Shown: positions 55,593 through 64,000, numbered from the stretch's first letter. The stretch: 64,000 nucleotides of DNA from Oceanicoccus sp. (GCF_029238675.1 NZ_JAQWFR010000010.1:1-64000), one strand, 5' to 3'. Numbers and translations: made by a program. Notes: generated by a model from the sequence alone, not told the origin.

Positions 55593-56630
55593 ATGACTAA
55601 TCCAACCCCCGATTCCATGCACAAATTGCACGGTTTTCTAATGTCGCCGTATTCAATGAAATTGCGGGCCTACTTACGCTATCGTCATATACCTTTTCAG
55701 TGGTGTAACAACTTGGGGGCGGATGAAATAGCCAGAACAAAGGTGAAAACCTATATGGTGCCGGTAATTGAATACCCGGACGGCACGTTTGAAAACGACT
55801 CCACACCTATTATCGACAAGCTTGAACAAAAGTTTTCGGCGCGCAGCACAGAGCCAGAAAACGAAGCTGATGCCTTTCTTGCTTACTTGATAGAAGACTT
55901 TGCTGACGAATGGTTGCTTTGGCCGTTTTTTATGTACCGTTGGCGCCTGAAGGCGGATCAAGAACACAATAGCCAATGGATTCTTTATGAAGGGATGAAG
56001 GGCGACATTGAAAACGACGGGTTTAATGCCATGAGTGAGATGTGGGCCAGCCGCCAGTTAATTGGGGTTGAAAAGATCTGTGGTAGTCCTGCTAATGACT
56101 ACGTGCTTGAAAGCAGTTTTCATGCTTTCTTGAGTATTATGGAACGAGCTGTCACCAAAGGATTATTTTTCTTTGGATCACGTCCATCTCGAGCCGAAAT
56201 TGCCATTTACGGTATTTTGTCTCAAGAAATTCAAGACCTCACGGCGTCTGTATTTATGCGCGAGAAGTATAACTTCACCACCCGCTGGGTAAGCATTATT
56301 GATGACCTGAGTGGGGTTGAAGGGGAATGGGAATCGTTAAGCACTAATAAAGAAAAGCTCATGTCATCACCCGTAGCGGAAATATTGAAGCTTAGTGGTA
56401 AGTACCATTTACCATTATTGGCCGCTAATGCAGCAGCGTTGGAAAAAGGTGAGAAAAGGTTTTCATACGATATAGAGGGCAGAGCCTTTACACGCATTGC
56501 ACACGACCGCCATTCCTTTTGCTTGCCAGCACTACGCAAACGTTATGCAGCGCTTTCCGGTGAATCCAAGGCGGCGCTTAAAGCGGTGCTTGAGCAATCC
56601 GGATGTTTAAATTACCTAGTGGCTAACTAA
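55593..56630 (+). CDS. Glutathione S-transferase-like protein, long form (copy 2)
   Basis: From the ATG at 55593 the protein has 345 residues. LMSPYSMKLRAYLRYRHIPFQW and YMVPVIEYPDGTFENDSTPIIDKLEQKF match copy 1 in order, and FFGSRPSRAEIAIYG replaces LGDKPSMADFALYG. It too has a C-terminal extension (about 255-345). The start is not backed by a good ribosome site. Probably a heterodimer or parallel enzyme with copy 1, by inference. Confidence 0.75.
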   Translation: MTNPTPDSMHKLHGFLMSPYSMKLRAYLRYRHIPFQWCNNLGADEIARTKVKTYMVPVIEYPDGTFENDSTPIIDKLEQKFSARSTEPENEADAFLAYLIEDFADEWLLWPFFMYRWRLKADQEHNSQWILYEGMKGDIENDGFNAMSEMWASRQLIGVEKICGSPANDYVLESSFHAFLSIMERAVTKGLFFFGSRPSRAEIAIYGILSQEIQDLTASVFMREKYNFTTRWVSIIDDLSGVEGEWESLSTNKEKLMSSPVAEILKLSGKYHLPLLAANAAALEKGEKRFSYDIEGRAFTRIAHDRHSFCLPALRKRYAALSGESKAALKAVLEQSGCLNYLVAN

Positions 56631-56654
56631 ATAAGCCCTTCGTTTCAAAATCTA

Positions 56655-56759
56655 TCAGACTTTAAATAAAGGAAATCGAGCGTTAGGTGGTCTTTTGAAA
56701 CTAACAGCGTTTTCATACCAACCAACAGAACGGGCACCTGTTATCCAATAACATCCCAT
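56655..56759 (-). pseudogene. AlpA-like regulator fragment
   Basis: A 34-codon frame reading WITGARSVGWYENAVSF shares TGARSVGWYE with the AlpA gene at 63848. The HTH half is missing. It looks like a scar of a prophage or satellite island. Confidence 0.55.
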
Positions 56760-56851
56760 ACTAGATATTTTATTCCTCGCAACCACAAAAAACCATACCC
56801 ATGGAAAACCAGCTTAAGTGTGCGAGCTTTCAGCCAGCGGCTAACCCTTCA

Positions 56852-58360
56852 TTATCTTTTCAGTCGAATCCCCATAACCCCAAAACCCACCATCACCAAC
56901 AAAAACACCACCACAACTATATCCCTGCCTTCACGCCCAAGCAGTGGCACCAAAATATTCCATTTATGCAGCAAAGAAAAAGACAGTCTTTCCAACCCCT
57001 GCGCTTTTTTAATATGGTCCACCAAAATTCCGGTTACAGGATCAATAAACAACTTATCACCCTCTGCATTATCAATAGTCACTCGCCATACCGGCAGCCG
57101 CTTATTCCGAAAGTCATAATCAGCACCAAAGTGTGTAACACGCTCCAGGGTTAATTTATCGGCGGTGGCGGATAAATAGGTTAAAGCGGTTGAAGCAACA
57201 ACCACTTCATCAGAGAGTGCTGTGTTATCACCAGCGGTAGTGAGATAGAGTGCTCCTCGCTCTTTAGTCTGGCCATCAAAGCGTTTATTTCTTACATCAT
57301 TATCGCTGGCTTTTTCATGGTGTTGGTGGGGCTTGGTGCTGGCGGGCGCTGCGCCGTTGGCTTTGCTGGCTCTAAAATAGAGTTCCCCTTGATGGTCGAG
57401 CAGTGATAGGGCGCTAAGTTCTATGCCCTTTAGGGAATCGGCGTTAAGGATTTCGCCGGGTGTATTGATGGTGATGGGTTTATAAAGGCGCATGCCTATC
57501 GGGGCTTCACCGTATTCCGATTGTAGTAAATGGTAGCCGGCGCTTAGGATAAGACCCAGAAAAGGCATGGCGATAAACCAGGCGAGTTTGCGGTGGTAAC
57601 GCTGGGAGCTGGTTTTAGATTGTGAGCGTTTCACAGTGGCCAGAAGAGTGATCCCTGCAACGCTAATGGTTAATAAGCTCAGAAGTAGTATTAATACAAT
57701 ACTGACACGCAGCGTTGGGTAATTATCCAGCCAGGACCAGGTGTGGAACCACTGGAAAATGGTTTGTAGTGAAGTTTTCCAATTATTGTTAATAGAGGCC
57801 AGGGCGTTGGTTTCGGTATGGATATACACCGAGAGTTGGTCCGGGGTATCAAAGTTAATTTTATAGACCGGTAACAGGCGATTTACTGACGGGTATTGGT
57901 TAGAGAAGCTATCGATAAACTTGATACTTTTGATCGCAGCGTTTGTGCCGGTGTAATAGCGGGCCAGCCACTCGGCCTGTTGTCGGTCGAACTGTTGTAG
58001 CGGGCTATGGGGCAGGTTGTTTGATAGCGGATAATACTCCCTGGGCTGCGTCGGTTCCGTGGTGACTTGCAGCATAGGGCCCTGTTGGGTCGGCACCACT
58101 TTTACAATGCGGGCATTTTTTCCATTAAGGTTTTTCAGTGTTTCCATAACACCGTTAATGGTTTGTTCACTAATCGTCATCGTCGGTGGAAAAAATTTAC
58201 TGGCCTGTGGCCCGGTCCATACCATAATGGGGTGGGTCAGGGCCGATAGAATAAATAAGGCCAGAGCAGCAATGGCTAGCCATACCAGCCTCTGGTGAAA
58301 TTGGCGGGCCAGTAGAATAGTGTTGGCTTTTTTGCTGCGGCTGGTCATAGTGTTGCTCAT
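56852..58360 (-). CDS. PepSY-associated TM-domain protein
   Basis: A 502-residue inner-membrane protein with four TM helices (about 27-48, 218-245, 263-280, 478-499) and two periplasmic PepSY-type regions (about 60-180 and 370-460). PDQLSVYIHTETNALASI and DKLFIDPVTGILVDHI are the repeats. Such proteins often pair with TonB receptors and may reduce or process metal ligands. It follows the receptor by 20 bases. A His-rich stretch (KPHQHHEK) may bind metal. Confidence 0.8.
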   Translation of the reverse strand: MSNTMTSRSKKANTILLARQFHQRLVWLAIAALALFILSALTHPIMVWTGPQASKFFPPTMTISEQTINGVMETLKNLNGKNARIVKVVPTQQGPMLQVTTEPTQPREYYPLSNNLPHSPLQQFDRQQAEWLARYYTGTNAAIKSIKFIDSFSNQYPSVNRLLPVYKINFDTPDQLSVYIHTETNALASINNNWKTSLQTIFQWFHTWSWLDNYPTLRVSIVLILLLSLLTISVAGITLLATVKRSQSKTSSQRYHRKLAWFIAMPFLGLILSAGYHLLQSEYGEAPIGMRLYKPITINTPGEILNADSLKGIELSALSLLDHQGELYFRASKANGAAPASTKPHQHHEKASDNDVRNKRFDGQTKERGALYLTTAGDNTALSDEVVVASTALTYLSATADKLTLERVTHFGADYDFRNKRLPVWRVTIDNAEGDKLFIDPVTGILVDHIKKAQGLERLSFSLLHKWNILVPLLGREGRDIVVVVFLLVMVGFGVMGIRLKR

Positions 58361-58380
58361 CTGTGATCAAATATTAAAGA

Positions 58381-60492
58381 TTAAAAGGTATAGCGAAAGC
58401 CTGCATAGGCGCTGCGAGGATTGCCCGGGCGATAGCTGATATCCGGGTCACCTACCTGGTTGGAGGTATAGGTTGAGTAGCGCTTGTCACCGATATTTTG
58501 CACGCGACCATAAAGCTCAAGTCCATTCCCTAGTACATAGTTAACTCTAAAGTTATATAGGTCATGGCCACCGTAGTCGGCGGTATTGGTTTCGTCGGTG
58601 TAGTAGTCGCCAAGGTGTTCCCATTCCACTTCCAGTCGCAGGCCGGTGAAGATAACGGGGGTATAAACCAGTACCACATTGCCGATCGTGTCCGGGGCTT
58701 TGCCGATATCATTGTCGCTGACATCAATATTTTGTGTGGGGAAGCAGCAGGTGTAAGAAAAATTTTTATAGGTTTGTCGGGTTTTGGTAAACCCGGCGGC
58801 GTAGGAGAACTCTTCGGTAATAGCGCCGTTAACACTCAGTTCAATACCCTGGTGTTCGGTTTCACCGGCATTGTAAACATTGCGCTCAAAACCGTTAACC
58901 ACACTGACAATATCATCACTAATATCCATCTGGTAAATAGCCAGTTCATAAAAAATCGCGTCGGAGGCCTGGCCGCGAATACCCAGCTCATAGCTGTCGG
59001 CGGTAATAGGCTCAAGCTTGTCGGTAATTTGCGTACTGCCGGAGCGGAACAGTGTGGTCACCGAGGGAATGGAAAATGCCTGGCGATAATTAAAGTAGGT
59101 GGCATGATGGTCGTTGAGGGTATACACCAAGCCCAGCTTGGGACTCAATTGTTCGAAGGAAATATCCTGATCATCGGGGCGGCGATGGGTAACCGGGCGG
59201 CCCAGTTGTGGAATAAAAATACTCTCAGGGTCGCTGCTGGATAAATTATCTTTATAACTGATATCAAAATAGTCATAACGCAAACCGACTGACGCCAGCA
59301 GTTTTTCTGATACTTGCACTTCTATATGGGCATAGGGTGAAAGTGAGGTTTGCTCGGCATCAAAATCATAGTTGCTATTGTTCAGTGAGATATAGCCGGT
59401 ATAGATATCATCTTCCAGGTTATGGCTAATGGCTTCTTCTTGATATTTCGATGGGGTGTAGTCGATATCCAGGCCAATAATCCATTGCACCGTATCGTTA
59501 CTACGCACCCGGTATTTACTGAGTAAACCATAGGATTGGAATTCGCTTTCCCGCTCATTGGGGTCGTAAGTTACCATCCATGAAGGGGCCATGCTGGTGG
59601 TATTGTTGCGGTAATAGGGTGTCAGGGTGGCCAGGGTACTGTCACTGGTCGCCCAGGAAAACTCCGAGGATAAACGCAGGGCATCCACTTCACGAAAAGC
59701 GGTATCGCCGTGGAAGCGATTTTTTTTATCGTTGTTTTTATAGTCGAATTCTTCGAGGCTGGAGACACCGCTTTGGTTTACCTGGGTATAGGACAGCAGG
59801 GTTTTGATAGAAAGCTGGTCACCGGTGGCAAAGTCCCAGCGACCGGTAAGTGATGTTCTGTCGTAATCCGCTTCGTCCCGGTAGCCGCTGTTATCGGTGG
59901 CATTAAGGTTAATACTAAGGCCGTGGCCACCGTGGCTGGTGCCGGCGGAAAGCAAGGCACGCTGCCAATCGTTGGAACCGGCCTCAAAGTTGATCATCAC
60001 TTCGGTTTCTGCGGGTGGCTTGCGGCTAAGTGAATTAATAATACCGCCAATGGCATCACTGCCGTACAGCGCAGACCCCGGCCCCTTGGTCACTTCCAGT
60101 TGCCCGCTCTGGGGAATATTCACTTCATACAGGGCATTATGATTAAAAAAACCTGTGGGTCTTACGGGAACACCATCTTCAAGGTAGAGATAAACACCGC
60201 GGGTGGTAATCGGCTGGCGAATCGCCGTCATATGGCCTTCGCCGCTTAGGTTATTCACATGAACACCGGCGGCGCGGTTTAAAATTTCACTGGGGTGGGA
60301 GGGGGCTACGGCATCAATGGTTTCCCGGTCAAAGGACTGGATCGATTCCGGCAGCTCCATTTTTCGGCGCTCTTCCCGGGTGGCGGTAACCACAACGGTT
60401 TCCAGTTGGGCGAGTTCAAGTGTCTCGGCATAGGCAGTGGATGTTGCAAAAGGTGTGGCTAGAGTTAATGCAATAGACAGGTGTTTTTTCAC
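58381..60492 (-). CDS. TonB-dependent outer-membrane receptor
   Basis: A 703-residue protein from GTG; signal peptide ends near STAYA. The TonB box-like ETVVVTAT and plug domain (about 35-155, with GPGSALYGSDAIGGIINSLSRKP) are followed by a beta barrel ending YAGFRYTF. Co-transcribed with the PepSY protein. The plug pattern resembles catecholate/heme/copper receptors; the ligand is unknown and no Fur-like site was found. Confidence 0.87.
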   Translation of the reverse strand: MKKHLSIALTLATPFATSTAYAETLELAQLETVVVTATREERRKMELPESIQSFDRETIDAVAPSHPSEILNRAAGVHVNNLSGEGHMTAIRQPITTRGVYLYLEDGVPVRPTGFFNHNALYEVNIPQSGQLEVTKGPGSALYGSDAIGGIINSLSRKPPAETEVMINFEAGSNDWQRALLSAGTSHGGHGLSINLNATDNSGYRDEADYDRTSLTGRWDFATGDQLSIKTLLSYTQVNQSGVSSLEEFDYKNNDKKNRFHGDTAFREVDALRLSSEFSWATSDSTLATLTPYYRNNTTSMAPSWMVTYDPNERESEFQSYGLLSKYRVRSNDTVQWIIGLDIDYTPSKYQEEAISHNLEDDIYTGYISLNNSNYDFDAEQTSLSPYAHIEVQVSEKLLASVGLRYDYFDISYKDNLSSSDPESIFIPQLGRPVTHRRPDDQDISFEQLSPKLGLVYTLNDHHATYFNYRQAFSIPSVTTLFRSGSTQITDKLEPITADSYELGIRGQASDAIFYELAIYQMDISDDIVSVVNGFERNVYNAGETEHQGIELSVNGAITEEFSYAAGFTKTRQTYKNFSYTCCFPTQNIDVSDNDIGKAPDTIGNVVLVYTPVIFTGLRLEVEWEHLGDYYTDETNTADYGGHDLYNFRVNYVLGNGLELYGRVQNIGDKRYSTYTSNQVGDPDISYRPGNPRSAYAGFRYTF

Positions 60493-60861
60493 GTTCTATT
60501 TTCCCTATAAAGTTAAAGCAGGCACGGCCTGCGTCAGGCGCGGTATTATAGGGAGACGCCAATAAGATGGAATGTGACATAGTGTCGCAGAGAGGGAAGT
60601 TGTTGATTGAAGTTTATTCGGGGTGACTATTGCATCAGCGGATTTGATTATTCATTATCCAGCGACAGAATAAAAAGGGTGGAAAAATAAGGTAATCAAA
60701 ATCGTGCTTGCCTCCCCTGTTAGACATTGTTGCCACTGGCAACAAGCCCCCTCAATAACACTCACTCGCCCCGTCAACAAGAAGCGATCTCATTATTGTG
60801 GATAGTTAATAGCTGTTCATTTAAGAGATATATTTACATTTAGAAATCTGATCTTGATGTT
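60493..60861. other. Intergenic region upstream of the TonB receptor and HTH gene
   Basis: About 370 bases between divergent genes. A minus-strand TATAAT (60550-60545) with weak -35 may serve the receptor. No riboswitch (for example cobalamin) features recognised. Confidence 0.4.
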
Positions 60862-60898
60862 TATACAAAATATCGTATATTATACAGAATCTTGTATA
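60862..60898 (+). promoter_or_regulatory. Double palindromic operator of the HTH gene
   Basis: TATACAAAATATCGTATA (60862-60879) and TATACAGAATCTTGTATA (60881-60898), each a palindrome with TATAC/GTATA arms, 19 bp apart. This is the layout of an autoregulated antitoxin operator. Confidence 0.65.
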
Positions 60899-60916
60899 TA
60901 TCCAGAGGGCTTAATT

Positions 60917-61255
60917 ATGACCCAATTAGAATATGACAATATCTTCGATTCCTTTGAAGAAGACCCGATTGAGTCAGCTGATTTGAGGTTTCGCTCAGAT
61001 TTGATGGTGGTATTAAGAAAGTTGTTTAAAGCACGTGATTGGAAACAGGCTGAAGTTATGCAGCACCTGGATATTGCCCAGCCAAGGGCTAGCGAACTAA
61101 TGAGGGGGAAAATCGACAAAGTCTCTTCTGAAAAGCTTATAGGTTACTTGGCAATACTCGGGTTTCGTTTTAAACCTACCTATCATGCCCCGCCTAAAAG
61201 AAGAAATCGGTCACCAATACAATGCGAAGTGCGCTCTGAAGCGGTTGCTGCTTAA
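60917..61255 (+). CDS. XRE-family HTH antitoxin-like protein
   Basis: From the ATG at 60917 (AGAGGG upstream) the protein has 112 residues. HTH: DWKQAEVMQHLDIAQPRASELMRGKIDKVSSEKLIGYLAILGF, typical of antitoxins paired with Gp49/HigB toxins. The toxin-like gene is nearby but convergent on the opposite strand, not upstream as usual, so the unit is rearranged. Confidence 0.8.
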   Translation: MTQLEYDNIFDSFEEDPIESADLRFRSDLMVVLRKLFKARDWKQAEVMQHLDIAQPRASELMRGKIDKVSSEKLIGYLAILGFRFKPTYHAPPKRRNRSPIQCEVRSEAVAA

Positions 61256-61285
61256 GCTTGTTACGTGAAGCGCCTCTTTAACTGA

Positions 61286-61603
61286 TTACTGTCGGCGCTT
61301 TTTCTTACCTTTAGGTTTCTTTTGTGCTCCTTTCTTACTATTTTTCACTTCTTCGACCATTAATTTGTAGCGCTCTTTAGCGGTAGTCATAGCCTGCAGA
61401 TCTACGCCATTGGTTGTTTTTGTAAAGGCGTGTAGTAAATATACGGTATCTTCGTATTTTGCACAGTAAACAGCCCTGTATGCAGGGCTGCCGTTCTCTA
61501 TTAGCTCTATTGCTCCAGTGCCAACGCTGCCAGAAATATCCTTAAAATCAGAAAAAGGCTTTTCACCCTGTTGAACGGCATTCAGGTCGGAGCCAAATTT
61601 CAA
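61286..61603 (-). pseudogene. Gp49/HigB-type toxin, 5'-truncated or interrupted
   Basis: 105 codons from a TTG. YRAVYCAKYEDTVYLLHAFTK is the toxin core. The usual N-terminal 25-30 residues are missing; the same frame upstream reads TLRKLATSSE, then TAG (61609-61607), then SLKFGSDLNAVQQG, so an internal stop probably split a longer gene. The basic tail KKGAQKKPKGKKKRR is unusual. Probably inactive. Confidence 0.55.
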
Positions 61604-61712
61604 AGACTATTCAGATGATGTCGCGAGTTTACGAAGGGTAGGGTACTTAGTGGATTTATTGACAAGATTTTTGAATGTAGAGAAATCTCGAAAAGCTTAA
61701 CTAAGAAGTGAA

Positions 61713-61931
61713 TTAGACACAGCTATCTGCTACAACCATACTACCGTTTAGTCTCTCTGCTAATTGTTTTATGGAGTCGGCAATATACGCAGCCTTGCTC
61801 TTTGCTAGCAGTCTGGAAGTAGTCCTGAGTGAATATATTATTTCCCGTTGACCCAAAATGTCGCGAAGGTGTATCAGTAGGGTGTATCTAAAGTAGTAAC
61901 CAGAAGGTCGTTGTAAGAGATAATCAGCCAT
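61713..61931 (-). pseudogene. Tyrosine recombinase (integrase) N-terminal fragment
   Basis: 72 codons from the ATG at 61931. MADYLLQRPSGYYFRYTLLI and LRTTSRLLAKSKA match the DUF6538-type N-terminus of phage/island integrases. The SAM-like and catalytic domains are gone. It lies 90 bases from a tmRNA 3'-end copy, the expected integrase-to-att layout. Confidence 0.7.
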
Positions 61932-62382
61932 TATTTTCGTACCTTGTTTTGTACCCAGGGACACTGATGGCATCCCAGATACGAAAAAACTCCTGATTTC
62001 TCAGAGGTTTATCGCTTTTTTGGTGGGCCGGCGGGAGTTGAACCCTAATCCTAACGGTTTGTATTTAAAGAATTTTTGCTGTTTATTTTTCCCCTGATAC
62101 TACTAGCGGTACTACTAAAAATATTATTCATAATAATATTAATGTGTTGAGGTTTTTAGGGGCTATAGCTGCTGAGTTCAACCCATTCAGCAAAAATACG
62201 CAAAGCAGAATTGCAGGAGGTGGGGAAAAAGGGTGTTCAGGTGTCTTATACAGAGTGAGTAATCACCATATTAAACGAGCGCGAGAGATATTAGACAAGC
62301 TGGGTATCAACACCGCTTTATGAGCTAGGGCAGATGGACGGCAGCGCCGCTAAATGACTGCCAATAAAGGAGGAAAGGAATA
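61932..62382. other. Island-scar intergenic region
   Basis: About 450 bases. It contains the tmRNA 3'-end copy (62021-62045). Near its end, 62260-62323 codes a stop-ended fragment HHIKRAREILDKLGINTAL that looks like the tail of a lost gene. No complete gene seen. Confidence 0.45.
62021..62045 (-). other. tmRNA (ssrA) 3'-end copy: attachment-site remnant
   Basis: On the minus strand GGGTTCAACTCCCGCC then GGCCCACCA. The first 16 bases equal the T-arm of E. coli tmRNA as I recall it, and CCA ends it. The rest of ssrA is absent. Integrating elements duplicate the ssrA 3' end, so this is an att half-site. Confidence 0.65.
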
Positions 62383-62844
62383 ATGTCACTTGAAACCCCG
62401 CCCCTCGCAAGGGCGACAATGCTTATTCGTCGCCCAATTGAAGAAGTGTTCAGGGCATTTGTAGACCCTGATATAACAACCAGGTTCTGGTTCAGTAGAT
62501 CCACTGGCCAGCTTAGTGTGGGTAACACTGTGACATGGTTCTGGGATCACTACGGTGTTTCAGCCGAAGTGTTTGTAAAAGCTATTGAAGAATGCCAAAG
62601 AATAGAAATTGAGTGGCCCACCCCTGTTGAATGGGTGTTTACTTCCAGAGGTGATACCACCTTTGTTGAGATAATCGCTTCGGGTTTTACGGGAAGTGAT
62701 GATGAACAAGTCGCTCAGGCATTGGATTCTACGGAAGGCTTCAATCTCGTGATTTCTGCCTGTAAGGCTTTTCTTGAACATGGTATCGAACTCAAACTGG
62801 TTACTGATAAAAATCCTTATGCCGGAGATAATAATGGCGATTGA
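62383..62844 (+). CDS. SRPBCC (AHSA1-like) family protein
   Basis: A 153-residue START-like protein: ATMLIRRPIEEVFRAFVDPDITTRFWFS and a late FNLVISACKAFLEHG helix. Such proteins bind hydrophobic ligands. Strong AGGAGGAAAGGA site. First of three overlapping or adjacent genes with GNAT and VOC proteins. Confidence 0.83.
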   Translation: MSLETPPLARATMLIRRPIEEVFRAFVDPDITTRFWFSRSTGQLSVGNTVTWFWDHYGVSAEVFVKAIEECQRIEIEWPTPVEWVFTSRGDTTFVEIIASGFTGSDDEQVAQALDSTEGFNLVISACKAFLEHGIELKLVTDKNPYAGDNNGD

Positions 62845-63352
62845 TAAAGGGTTTAGGTCAGACAATATGTATCCCTACTCGTTTGTTAAAGCAGGGGAGA
62901 ATCATCTGGAATTAATCGAAAAATGGTTAAGGTCGCCTGAAGTTTTCAAATGGTATCAAGACTCCGATTATATTGAAGATTTAGAAGAAGGGTTGTCAGA
63001 TATGAGAATCCGGATGATGATTGTTTTCTTCAAAAATAGGCCATTCGCTTTTGTACAGGACTATGATATTCACGGCTGGCAAGACCATCATTTATCTTAT
63101 CTGCCAAAAGGGTCACGCGGAATAGATACTTTTATTGGCGAGGCGGAGATGATGGGCCAAGGGCATGGTACTAGCTATCTAGGCTTTCGTGTAGATACTC
63201 TTTTCGCTTCAAGCGTGCCTGCTATTGGTATCGACCCTGATGTTGCTAATGTCAGAGCGATAAATGCTTATAAGAAAGTTGGGCTTATGAAAGATAAGGT
63301 GGCTTCAACAGAGTGTGGTGAGCTACAGCTCATGTCATTGATAAATAGTTAG
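62834..63352 (+). CDS. GNAT acetyltransferase, AAC(6')-like
   Basis: From the ATG at 62834, overlapping the SRPBCC stop by 11 bases, the protein has 172 residues. GIDTFIGEAEMMGQGHGTSYL is the acetyl-CoA loop, and IDPDVANVRAINAYKKVGL follows, as in AAC(6')-I enzymes. Real substrate unknown; resistance should not be assumed. Confidence 0.82.
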   Translation: MAIDKGFRSDNMYPYSFVKAGENHLELIEKWLRSPEVFKWYQDSDYIEDLEEGLSDMRIRMMIVFFKNRPFAFVQDYDIHGWQDHHLSYLPKGSRGIDTFIGEAEMMGQGHGTSYLGFRVDTLFASSVPAIGIDPDVANVRAINAYKKVGLMKDKVASTECGELQLMSLINS

Positions 63353-63381
63353 TTCGCAATAAATTGCAGGAGGAAAAGCAA

Positions 63382-63771
63382 GTGAAAATATCTCTAGTCA
63401 GTATACCGGTGCAAGATGCTGTTAAAGCACATGAGATCTACACGTCAAAGTTAGGGTTTATCTCAAAAGAGTTTGATGCAGACGCGCATATAGCCATTGT
63501 TGTTTCAGCCGAAGATCCAAAAGGTACAGCAATTTTACTGGAACCCTGCCAAGGAACATTCGCTGAGAAATACCAAAAAGCAGCATATGAAGAAAACTTA
63601 CCGATAATGGTTTTCTCGGTCAATAATGTTGAAGCTGAACTGGAGAGGTTGGAATCCGCTGGTGTGAAATTACGTCCTGAATTAGATAATCCGAATTGGG
63701 GGTTAAAAAACATGTTCGAGGATGGGTGCGGGAACTTTCTTATGATTGACGATGTATCTGTCAATCAGTAA
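63382..63771 (+). CDS. VOC/glyoxalase-fold protein
   Basis: From the GTG at 63382 (AGGAGG upstream) the protein has 129 residues with two beta-alpha-beta-beta-beta halves: VSIPVQDAVKAHEIYTSKLGF and MFEDGCGNFLMIDD. VOC members are metalloenzymes or binding proteins. Third gene of the cassette. Confidence 0.83.
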   Translation: MKISLVSIPVQDAVKAHEIYTSKLGFISKEFDADAHIAIVVSAEDPKGTAILLEPCQGTFAEKYQKAAYEENLPIMVFSVNNVEAELERLESAGVKLRPELDNPNWGLKNMFEDGCGNFLMIDDVSVNQ

Positions 63772-63847
63772 ATATATCAGCTGCATAAACAAACAAGCAT
63801 AGTCAAATCACTCTACTACATTAGTTCTGTGTTATTAGTTTTAGGGC

Positions 63848-64000
63848 TTATAGTTGGTGTCGAGATTCAATCCACTCAGTAATATCACTTTCATACCACC
63901 CCACCGAACGCGCACCAGTCAAATGTACCTGCTTGGGGAAATGACCCTTCGATATTTGCAAGTAGATGGTTGAGCGGGATAAGCCTGTTAATTTTTTCAC
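63848..64000 (-). CDS. AlpA-family transcriptional regulator (partial)
   Basis: The last 50 residues read KKLTGLSRSTIYLQISKGHF, then PKQVHLTGARSVGWYESDITEWIES, an AlpA HTH with its usual wing. Its start is beyond the window. AlpA proteins control excision and expression of prophage-like islands, so another element, or the rest of this one, continues to the right. Confidence 0.85.
   Translation of the reverse strand: MKKLTGLSRSTIYLQISKGHFPKQVHLTGARSVGWYESDITEWIESRHQL

Noticed and set aside
58564-59244. 226-codon plus-strand frame opposite the TonB receptor
   Set aside because: It mirrors the receptor, which has complete plug and barrel motifs.
60493-60861. Cobalamin riboswitch before the TonB receptor
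   Set aside because: No B12-box-like GCCACTG sequence was found on the minus strand.
62021-62100. A complete tRNA gene
   Set aside because: Only the T-arm and CCA end are present; no D-arm, anticodon arm or 5' acceptor strand can be found upstream.

Overview
The window is chromosomal DNA from a Gram-negative gammaproteobacterium, probably a marine relative of the Cellvibrionales/Pseudomonadales. The evidence is a Pseudomonas-type class I ribonucleotide reductase with two ATP cones, sodium-type stator genes (pomAB) beside xseB-ispA-dxs, TonB receptors, Fur-like sites, Shine-Dalgarno starts and moderate GC. The species is my inference; no rRNA or tRNA gene is present. Almost all of the DNA is coding. 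A palindromic repeat related to GTCATTCCCGC is scattered between genes.

Layout. 0-6.3 kb: end of tuf, sfsA, an ABC exporter, a small LuxR-type HTH protein, a cyclic-nucleotide-binding protein with a structured leader that looks like an attenuator or riboswitch, modF-like ATPase and a Nudix hydrolase. 6.4-10.3 kb (minus): xseB-ispA-dxs plus a secreted CxC protein. 10.6-15.2 kb: pomAB, PilZ, HNH and chemoreceptor genes. 15.5-17.8 kb: GntR regulator, NmrA-like protein and csrA.

17.8-25.3 kb is the most coherent block. A ChrR-type zinc anti-sigma factor and its ECF sigma factor are divergent from a seven-gene lipid operon (SnoaL-like, SDR, FAD oxidoreductase, DUF1365, cyclopropane-fatty-acid-synthase-like methyltransferase, DUF2878, secreted unknown). 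This matches singlet-oxygen/photo-oxidative stress loci. A TGATCC element in front of the sigma gene recurs in front of a distant operon at 48.2-51.5 kb that encodes a DUF2805/TIGR03643 protein, a DASH-type cryptochrome/photolyase and an iron-sulfur photolyase-like protein. The two loci probably form one regulon.

25.5-31 kb: cytochrome b561, SulP transporter, secreted methyltransferase, class D beta-lactamase and small proteins. 31-39.2 kb (minus): nrdAB with NrdR-like and DnaA boxes, then argD-argF and an orphan iron-type ABC ATPase. 39.4-48 kb: glutaredoxin, Fur-linked TonB receptor, bfr, bfd, peroxiredoxin, a kinase-like protein, ubiX, thioesterase and a diguanylate cyclase.

51.6-56.6 kb: AraC regulator divergent from an Old-Yellow-Enzyme/GST/GST cluster of unknown substrate. 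56.6-64 kb is accessory: an AlpA fragment, PepSY plus TonB receptor, a degenerate toxin-antitoxin pair, a truncated integrase next to a tmRNA 3'-end copy (an attachment-site scar), an SRPBCC-GNAT-VOC cassette and a second AlpA gene running off the end.
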